Of a DNA stretch of 19,741 bases, positions 14,898-19,741 are shown piece after piece. Each line of letters begins with the position of its first letter. Within the stretch, counting starts at the first letter, position 1. The notes beneath the pieces are model-generated. The model had not been told where the DNA came from. It saw only the letters and a program-made list of their open reading frames with translations, and searched no databases. Origin of the DNA: CAYGZA01 sp964354135 (GTDB taxonomy: Bacteria; Planctomycetota; Planctomycetia; Pirellulales; Thermoguttaceae); assembly GCA_964354135.1 (NCBI GenBank), contig CAYGZA010000089.1, positions 1 through 19,741 on the forward strand, in the 5' to 3' direction. The position numbers and the translations under genes were made by a program.

Positions 14898-16331
14898 GTG
14901 ACCAAGGACGATATGGAAATCGTGTCGGCCTTGCGCTGCGCGCTGGCCGACAAGGTCGGCAAAGATCGCTTCGAGCTGTGGTTCGGCACGGCCGTAAGGC
15001 TTGAGTTGAACGACGGCCGCCTGACGATCAGCACGCCGAACCGATTGTTCCAGGACTGGCTGCGGAGGAACTTCCTGCGCCAGATCGAAAGCGCCTGCGT
15101 GGATGTCCTGGGGACCTGCCCCGCCCTGGAGTTTCGGGCCGACCCGCCGGTTGCGGAGCAGCCCGCCGCGGCGAGTGCCGGCGCCGCCGCCAACGGCACC
15201 CCTTCGGGCCCTTGCGGCTCCCCGCGATCGCCGGGACGATCCTCCCCTAAACCCGACAACGGGGCCGCAAACAGGGAGTCCCCGGGAACTCCTCGGCGCC
15301 GGTTCCTCGACCTCGACTCGTTTGTGGCGGGGCGGTCCAACCGTTTGGCCCGAGCGGCGGCGGAAATGGTCGTCGAGCGGCCGGGGGAGTTCTCTCCCCT
15401 GGTGATTCACGGCCCCACGAGCGTCGGCAAGACGCACCTCCTGCAAGGCATCTGGACGATGGCCCGCCGGGCCCGGCCGGCCTTGACGGCGATCTACCTC
15501 TCCGCCGAGCAATTCACCGCCGGCTTCCTCGAGGCCTTGCGGCAGAGCGGCCTGCCCAGCTTCCGTCAAAAATGCCGCGGCGTGGATCTCCTCCTGATCG
15601 ACGACCTGCAATTCCTGAGCGGCAAGAAGTGTACGCAAGTGGAGCTCCTCTACACGATCGACACCTTGCTCCGCGAAGGCCGGCAAATGGTCTTCGCCGT
15701 CGACTCCCCGCCCGCGGAGCTGACCGGCCTCGGGCCCGAGCTGAGTACGCGGCTCCAGAGCGGGATGGTCTGCCGGATCGATCCGCCCGAGTACGACACC
15801 CGCTTGGGGATCGTCGGGCAAATGGCCCGACGGATGAAGCTCACCGTGCCGCAGGACGTCGAGCGGTTCGTCGCTTCGCGTCTGACGAGCCACGCGAGGG
15901 AACTCTCGGGGGCGCTCTGCCGGCTGCACGCCGCCAGCCAGGCCCTCGGCAAGCCGATCGACCTCTCGATGGCCGAGGAGGCCTTGGCCGAGATGATCCG
16001 CCACAGCACCCGCCTGGTGCGGCTGCCCGACATCGAGAAGGCCGTCTGCACGGCATTCGGTCTGGAGCCGAAGAGCCTCCAGTCGGGCCGCAAGGCCAAG
16101 CAGATCAGCCGGCCCCGCATGTTGGCCATGTGGCTGGCGCGGAAGTACACTCGAGCGGCGCTGAGCGAGATCGGCCACTACTTCGGCCGCCGTGCCCACA
16201 GCACGGTCATTTCCGCGCAGAAGCGCGTCGACGATTGGCTGGCCCTGGGCACGCCGCTGGAGGTCGCCGACCGCGTCTGGCCCGTCGACGAGGCGATCCG
16301 CCACGTGGAGCGGTTCCTGCTGGCCGGCTGA
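14898..16331 (+). CDS. dnaA: Chromosomal replication initiator DnaA (divergent)
   Basis: DnaA binds the origin and opens it for helicase loading. With the GTG start at 14898 the protein has 477 residues: domain I (1-80, LADKVGKDRFELWFG), a Pro/Gly/Ser-rich linker (81-135), the AAA+ domain with Walker A GPTSVGKT (172-179) and Walker B LLLIDDLQFL (231-240), arginine-finger segment LSTRLQSGM (282-290), and the helix-turn-helix domain IV (about 385-477). In domain IV the usual GGRDHTTV signature reads GRRAHSTV (430-437): the DNA-contacting Asp is Ala. The sensor-1 SDRPP-like motif reads VDSPP. ATG 14913 (after AAGGA) is an alternative start; a frame open to 14751 would begin almost at the transcription start and is unlikely. 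A methyltransferase gene follows 25 nt later. Confidence 0.93.
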   Translation: MTKDDMEIVSALRCALADKVGKDRFELWFGTAVRLELNDGRLTISTPNRLFQDWLRRNFLRQIESACVDVLGTCPALEFRADPPVAEQPAAASAGAAANGTPSGPCGSPRSPGRSSPKPDNGAANRESPGTPRRRFLDLDSFVAGRSNRLARAAAEMVVERPGEFSPLVIHGPTSVGKTHLLQGIWTMARRARPALTAIYLSAEQFTAGFLEALRQSGLPSFRQKCRGVDLLLIDDLQFLSGKKCTQVELLYTIDTLLREGRQMVFAVDSPPAELTGLGPELSTRLQSGMVCRIDPPEYDTRLGIVGQMARRMKLTVPQDVERFVASRLTSHARELSGALCRLHAASQALGKPIDLSMAEEALAEMIRHSTRLVRLPDIEKAVCTAFGLEPKSLQSGRKAKQISRPRMLAMWLARKYTRAALSEIGHYFGRRAHSTVISAQKRVDDWLALGTPLEVADRVWPVDEAIRHVERFLLAG

Positions 16332-16356
16332 CGCGGCAAGAGAGAGGAGCGACACC

Positions 16357-17418
16357 TTGGCCATTCCGTTGGACACAATCTATCACCAGGACTGCATCGC
16401 CGGGATGAAGCGGCTGGCCGACGGCGCCGTCGATCTGGCCTTCGCCGACCCGCCCTTCAACATCGGCTATGACTACGACGTCTATGAGGACCGCCTGGAG
16501 CGCGACCGCTACCTGGACTGGACCCGCCGGTGGACGGCCGAGGTGGTCCGGGTCCTCAAGCCCGCGGGCACGTTCTGGCTGGCCATCGGCGACGAGTACG
16601 CCGCCGAGCTGAAAGTGATGCTCCAGCAAGAGCACCACCTGGTCTTGCGCAGTTGGGTCGTCTGGTACTACACCTTCGGCGTCAATTGCACGAACAAGTT
16701 CAACCGCTCCCACGCCCACCTCTTCTACATGGTCAAGGACGCCCAGGCGTTCACGTTCAACGCCGACGCGATCCGTGTACCGTCGGCCCGGCAATTGGTC
16801 TACGCCGACCGCCGCGCCAACCCCAAGGGCCGGCTCCCCGACGACACCTGGATCATCAGGGGGCAGGGGGCAGGGGCCAGAGGGCAGAGCTCGAGGACCG
16901 GCCGTCGGGATTCCGCATCGGAGGCTGAGGGCCAAGGCGGTGATCCTTCATCCTTCATCCCTCATCCTTCCTCCCAGGTCCCCGAGAACCAGTGGCTGCT
17001 GCGCCCGCAGGACCTGCCCGAGGGATTCCGCGCCGACGAGGATACCTGGTACTTCCCCCGGGTGTGCGGCACCTTTGCCGAGCGGGCCGGCTGGCACGGC
17101 TGCCAAATGCCCGAGCGGCTCCTGGCGCGAATCATCCAGGCTTGTTCCGGCGAGGGCGATCTGGTCTTGGACCCCTTTGGCGGCAGCGGGACGACCCTGG
17201 CCGTGGCCAAGAAGCTCCGCCGCCGGTTCCTGGGCTTCGAGATCTCCGCACAGTATACCGAGCAGATTGAAAAGCGGCTCGACGAGATTGAACCGGGCGA
17301 CCCCCTCGAAGGCGCCGAAGAGCCGCTCAAGAGCGTCCCCAGCACGGACCGCGGTCGGAAGCTCAGCGACTTGAAAACCTCCGGGAGGAGAATCTTCCGA
17401 CGAAAGCCCAGCCCATGA
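16357..17418 (+). CDS. Orphan beta-class DNA methyltransferase (N6_N4_Mtase)
   Basis: The TTG start at 16357 is supported by AGAGAGGAG (16341-16349) 7 nt before it. The 353-residue protein has motif IV DPPFNIGYDY (31-40) before the SAM-binding motif I LDPFGGSGTT (271-280), the order of beta-class N6-adenine/N4-cytosine methylases (PF01555). Other family segments are WYYTFGVNC, NRSHAHLFYMVKD, DTWYFPRVCGTF and GWHGCQMPE. DPPF suggests adenine N6 methylation, but the target site cannot be read. No restriction gene is nearby. Residues about 167-208 (GQGAGARGQ to PSSQVP) have no place in the family and come from a repeat-bounded insertion. The tail after about 310 is poorly conserved. The gene follows dnaA closely, and its stop overlaps the next start by 4 nt (ATGA). 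Confidence 0.93.
   Translation: MAIPLDTIYHQDCIAGMKRLADGAVDLAFADPPFNIGYDYDVYEDRLERDRYLDWTRRWTAEVVRVLKPAGTFWLAIGDEYAAELKVMLQQEHHLVLRSWVVWYYTFGVNCTNKFNRSHAHLFYMVKDAQAFTFNADAIRVPSARQLVYADRRANPKGRLPDDTWIIRGQGAGARGQSSRTGRRDSASEAEGQGGDPSSFIPHPSSQVPENQWLLRPQDLPEGFRADEDTWYFPRVCGTFAERAGWHGCQMPERLLARIIQACSGEGDLVLDPFGGSGTTLAVAKKLRRRFLGFEISAQYTEQIEKRLDEIEPGDPLEGAEEPLKSVPSTDRGRKLSDLKTSGRRIFRRKPSP
16859..16970. repeat. In-frame insertion with two heptamer arrays inside the methyltransferase
   Basis: At 16861-16888 four 7-bp units follow a GGGCAGR pattern (the third is GGCCAGA); with the G's at 16859-16860 they form a plus-strand G-quadruplex motif (runs of 5, 5, 4 and 3 G). At 16943-16970 there are four 7-bp ATCCTTC units, one with T to C. 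About 54 bp lie between the arrays. The whole stretch translates as a Gly/Ser-rich loop and sits between motifs IV and I. Confidence 0.8.
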
Positions 17419-18239
17419 AATTCGCCATCTGCAACGAGACCTTTCAGGATTGGCCGCTGGATCGGGCCTTTGGGTTTGCGGCCGAGTGCGGCTATACGGG
17501 AATCGAGATCGCCCCGTTCACGATCGCCAATTACGTCACTGAGATCGCGCCGCGGAAGCGGGCGGAGGTCCGCTCCCTGGCCGACGCTGCCGGGCTGGAG
17601 GTCGTCGGGCTGCACTGGCTCTTGGCCCGAACGGAAGGTCTCCACGTCACCAGCCCCGACCCCGAGGTCCGCCGCCGTACTGCCGACTACATGGCGGAGC
17701 TCGCCCGATGCTGCGCCGACATGGGGGGACATCTGTTGGTCTTCGGCTCGCCCCAGCAGCGGAAGCTCCTTCCGGGCGTGAGTCCGGAAGAAGCGATGCA
17801 GCACGCCGCGGAGGTGTTCGGCTCGATCCTTCCGGTGCTGGAGGAAACCGAAGTCACCCTTGCCCTGGAGCCGTTGGGGCCGGAGGAGACCGACTTCCTC
17901 GTGACCACGCCGGAAGCGGTGGAGCTGGCCGAGCGGATCGGTTCGCCCCACGTCCGTCTGCACTTGGACTGCAAGGCGATGGCCACGGAGATCGCCCCAA
18001 TCCCCGAGTTGATCCGCCGGCATCGAAGCCTCCTGGCCCATTTCCACGCTAACGACCCCAATCGGAGGGGACCCGGTTTTGGGGCGCTCGACTTCCGGCC
18101 GGTCCTTCAGGCATTGGGTCAGATTGACTACACCGGGTGGGTCTCCGTGGAAGTTTTTGACTACACTCCAGGTGTGGAGGCTTTGGCTCGGCAGAGCATC
18201 GACTACTTGCAGAACTGCTTGGCCGAATTGGCCCAGTGA
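17415..18239 (+). CDS. Sugar phosphate isomerase/epimerase-like TIM barrel (cytoplasmic)
   Basis: The 274-residue protein is a xylose-isomerase-like TIM barrel, close in layout to tagatose/psicose 3-epimerases. It starts MKFAICNETF with no signal peptide, unlike the relative at 2080. Likely metal ligands are Glu152 (LALEPLG), Asp185 (LHLDCKAM), His211 (HFHAND) and Glu246 (VSVEVFDY). The loop HANDPNRRGPGFGALDF is typical of this branch. Its ATG overlaps the methyltransferase stop (ATGA), so translation is probably coupled and it belongs to the dnaA operon, though no metabolic reason is clear. Substrate unknown. Confidence 0.9.
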   Translation: MKFAICNETFQDWPLDRAFGFAAECGYTGIEIAPFTIANYVTEIAPRKRAEVRSLADAAGLEVVGLHWLLARTEGLHVTSPDPEVRRRTADYMAELARCCADMGGHLLVFGSPQQRKLLPGVSPEEAMQHAAEVFGSILPVLEETEVTLALEPLGPEETDFLVTTPEAVELAERIGSPHVRLHLDCKAMATEIAPIPELIRRHRSLLAHFHANDPNRRGPGFGALDFRPVLQALGQIDYTGWVSVEVFDYTPGVEALARQSIDYLQNCLAELAQ

Positions 18240-18519
18240 CGCACGGAACTTGCTTGCCTGCCAGATCTTGTAACGGACGGAAGAGTTTTCTTTCGCCCCC
18301 ATGCCCGCGATCGCCAGGGCTCCACCGCCCAGAAGGCCTCCGTATTCGTCTGCAAATCCAAGTTTGCGTTCGGGTTAAGCTGGTCGTTCGACATTGCGTC
18401 CGTGCCGATTCTGTGGGTTGGGCCGGTTTTGGCACGTTGCTTGCACCTCTGAGAAAGCGTCGGACGGCAGGGCGCCGAGCGGATTCGGCCCTATCTCTTC
18501 CCGGATCCCTGAATTCCGC
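18240..18519. other. Intergenic region without a recognisable gene
   Basis: Base composition is less GC-rich than around it. I see no supported gene, terminator, repeat or DnaA box. Short open frames on both strands lack ribosome sites. Confidence 0.4.
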
Positions 18520-18548
18520 GAGACACCGGCAGGAAAACCTGTTAAAAT
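18520..18548 (+). promoter_or_regulatory. Candidate promoter of the sigma factor gene
   Basis: GAGACA (18520-18525) and TAAAAT (18543-18548) are 17 bp apart; four and five of six positions match consensus. Transcription would begin near 18555, about 90 nt before the ATG at 18648. It looks like a housekeeping promoter. Confidence 0.5.
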
Positions 18549-18647
18549 GGCCTCCACGGGAGGGTTTGCACGGTTCTCGTGGCCCGGGGTCTGATCGGCG
18601 CCCGCCGGATCACGTCGAACTGTCTTCCCTTCAGGTCCGTATCAGAA

Positions 18648-19307
18648 ATGAACAGCACGATCGAAATGAAGCGGCCGCCAGTCTTCGCCACGCCCCCGGG
18701 CGTGGACCGGACGGATGAGGATCTCCTGTTGGCCTACCGTGGCCAGGGGGACCGGCGGTGTTTCGAGGAACTCGTCCACCGTTACGAAACGGAGTTGTAC
18801 AGTTACCTGCGGAACTACCTGGGGGACGCCCACATGGCGGAGGACGCCTTCCAGGGGACGTTCCTGCAAGTCCACTTGAAGTGCAGCCAGTTCGAGCCGG
18901 GACGCAAGGTCCGCCCCTGGCTCTACACGGTGGCCACGAACCAGGCAATCGACGCCCAACGGCGCAACCGGCGGCACCGGATGCTCAGCCTCAACCGCCG
19001 CCGTAGCGCCCAGGGAGAAGAGGAGAATGACGGAGCGACCCTGATGCACCTGCTGGACGGTCGCGAAGCGGACCCGGGCGAGTTGTTCGCGTCGGCCGAG
19101 CGAGCCAGGTACGTCCGCCGAGCCGTCGACCGGCTCCCCGCGGTCCTCCGGCAAGCAGTGTTGTTGGTGTACTTTCAAGGGCTGAAGTATCGTGAGGCGG
19201 CGGAAGTCCTCGGCGTCCCCGTGGGGACCGTGAAAAGCCGCCTGCACGCCGCGATCGCCAAGCTGAACGAGTCGTTAACCCCTACCTCAATCGGTCTGCA
19301 TGCCTGA
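18648..19307 (+). CDS. ECF-type RNA polymerase sigma factor
   Basis: The 219-residue protein has the two ECF domains. Region 2 is at about 37-108, with FEELVHRYETELYSYL, the -10 binding segment DAHMAEDAFQGTFLQV and FEPGRKVRPWLYTVATNQAID. Region 4 is at about 155-208, with LPAVLRQAVLLVYFQGLKYREAAEVLGVPVGTVKSRLHAA split around its helix-turn-helix. A basic, glutamate-rich linker (105-145) joins them and is longer than in most ECF factors. The start ATG 18648 was chosen since the open frame upstream (18579) covers the likely leader. It overlaps the following membrane-protein gene by 8 nt, the usual arrangement for a sigma/anti-sigma pair. Confidence 0.93.
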   Translation: MNSTIEMKRPPVFATPPGVDRTDEDLLLAYRGQGDRRCFEELVHRYETELYSYLRNYLGDAHMAEDAFQGTFLQVHLKCSQFEPGRKVRPWLYTVATNQAIDAQRRNRRHRMLSLNRRRSAQGEEENDGATLMHLLDGREADPGELFASAERARYVRRAVDRLPAVLRQAVLLVYFQGLKYREAAEVLGVPVGTVKSRLHAAIAKLNESLTPTSIGLHA

Positions 19308-19741
19308 TCCATTCCGACAGCAATTGCTCGGTTACCTGATCGGGGCATTGGAGGACTCTGAGAAAGGTGCGATCGAGCGGCAGTTGGTCGGCAACCCGGG
19401 GCTTCAAGAGAAGCTGGCCCGCGCGCGTGAGAGCCTGGAGCCGCTGGAGTCGGCGCGGCGGACGTATCGCCCGCCGACGGACCTGGCCGCGCGGACCTGC
19501 CGGCTGGTGGCCTTGTATGGCCCGCCGCCCGGCGGACCGTTGGCGCAAACGGCCGTGGCTCACCCCGGAGCGGCAGCCCGCAGACTGGGCCGGATGACCG
19601 CCTCCTCCTCCCCGCCCAGTTCGGTTGCCCAGTGGAGCTGGGCCGATCTCAGCGTCGCCGCCGCGATCCTGGTAGTCCTCTCCTTGCTGGTCTTCCCGGC
19701 CGTGACGCGGAACCGGGATCACGCCCGCCTGGTGGCCTGCC
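19300..19741 (+). CDS. Probable anti-sigma factor, membrane anchored (partial)
   Basis: The gene is cut by the right edge; 147 codons are present. It starts at ATG 19300 within ATGCCTGA, which also holds the sigma factor's stop, so the two are translationally coupled. Residues 1-50 (FRQQLLGYLIGALEDSEKGAIERQL) are like the helical N-terminus of planctomycete anti-sigma proteins; no HxxxCxxC zinc motif is visible. A Pro/Gly-rich linker leads to one membrane helix (about 122-140, LSVAAAILVVLSLLVFPAV). The sequence then reads RNRDHARLVAC, which recalls the segment after the hydrophobic helix of DUF1559-type pseudopilins. Function as an anti-sigma factor is inferred from position and layout. Confidence 0.65.
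   Translation, partial: MPDPFRQQLLGYLIGALEDSEKGAIERQLVGNPGLQEKLARARESLEPLESARRTYRPPTDLAARTCRLVALYGPPPGGPLAQTAVAHPGAAARRLGRMTASSSPPSSVAQWSWADLSVAAAILVVLSLLVFPAVTRNRDHARLVAC

Noticed and set aside
14769..16376. 535-codon minus-strand open frame opposite dnaA
   Set aside because: It is the shadow of dnaA, which has clear AAA+ and helix-turn-helix motifs.

Overview
The window looks like chromosomal DNA of a Planctomycetota bacterium, probably a Pirellulales-like lineage. It is GC-rich, and several genes belong to families I associate with planctomycetes: sugar-phosphate-isomerase-like TIM barrels (one with a twin-arginine leader), an ECF sigma factor overlapping a membrane partner gene, large secreted or membrane proteins of unknown function, and a divergent DnaA. 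The assignment rests on recognising these proteins by eye; no search was run.

Left part (1-4700). A strong rho-independent terminator at 62-98 closes something to the left of the window. Next, on the minus strand, is a decayed IS110-family transposase with an internal deletion and frameshift, headed by a hairpin that covers its ribosome binding site. Also on the minus strand are a zincin-type metallopeptidase gene and, overlapping its stop codon, an altronate-dehydratase-type (UxaA/SAF) small-subunit gene. Divergent from these are a Tat-exported TIM-barrel isomerase/epimerase-like protein and an ACS-family MFS sugar-acid transporter. UxaA-type dehydratase, isomerase-like protein and transporter would fit sugar-acid catabolism. 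Two copies of a dispersed palindromic repeat lie here, one of them inside the UxaA reading frame.

Middle (4700-14490). One 1165-residue multi-spanning membrane protein of unknown function fills most of 4702-8199 (minus). It is followed on the plus strand by a secreted protein, guaB (IMP dehydrogenase) with a good promoter and ribosome binding site, a secreted proline-rich protein whose start lies inside guaB, NAD(P)H-hydrate epimerase (nnrE) and a GNAT acetyltransferase. A small FmdB-type zinc ribbon gene runs the other way.

Right part (14490-19741). A near-consensus promoter precedes dnaA, which is followed 25 nt later by an apparently orphan beta-class DNA methyltransferase and then, by a 4-nt overlap, a second TIM-barrel isomerase. 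The methyltransferase carries an in-frame insertion bounded by two arrays of four 7-bp units each, one of them a G-quadruplex motif. The window ends with an ECF sigma factor and an overlapping gene for its likely membrane anti-sigma partner, cut by the window edge.

The most interesting feature is the dnaA-methyltransferase unit: replication initiator and solitary methylase appear co-transcribed, and the methylase contains heptamer repeats whose copy-number change would shift its frame. No CRISPR array, tRNA or rRNA gene was seen.
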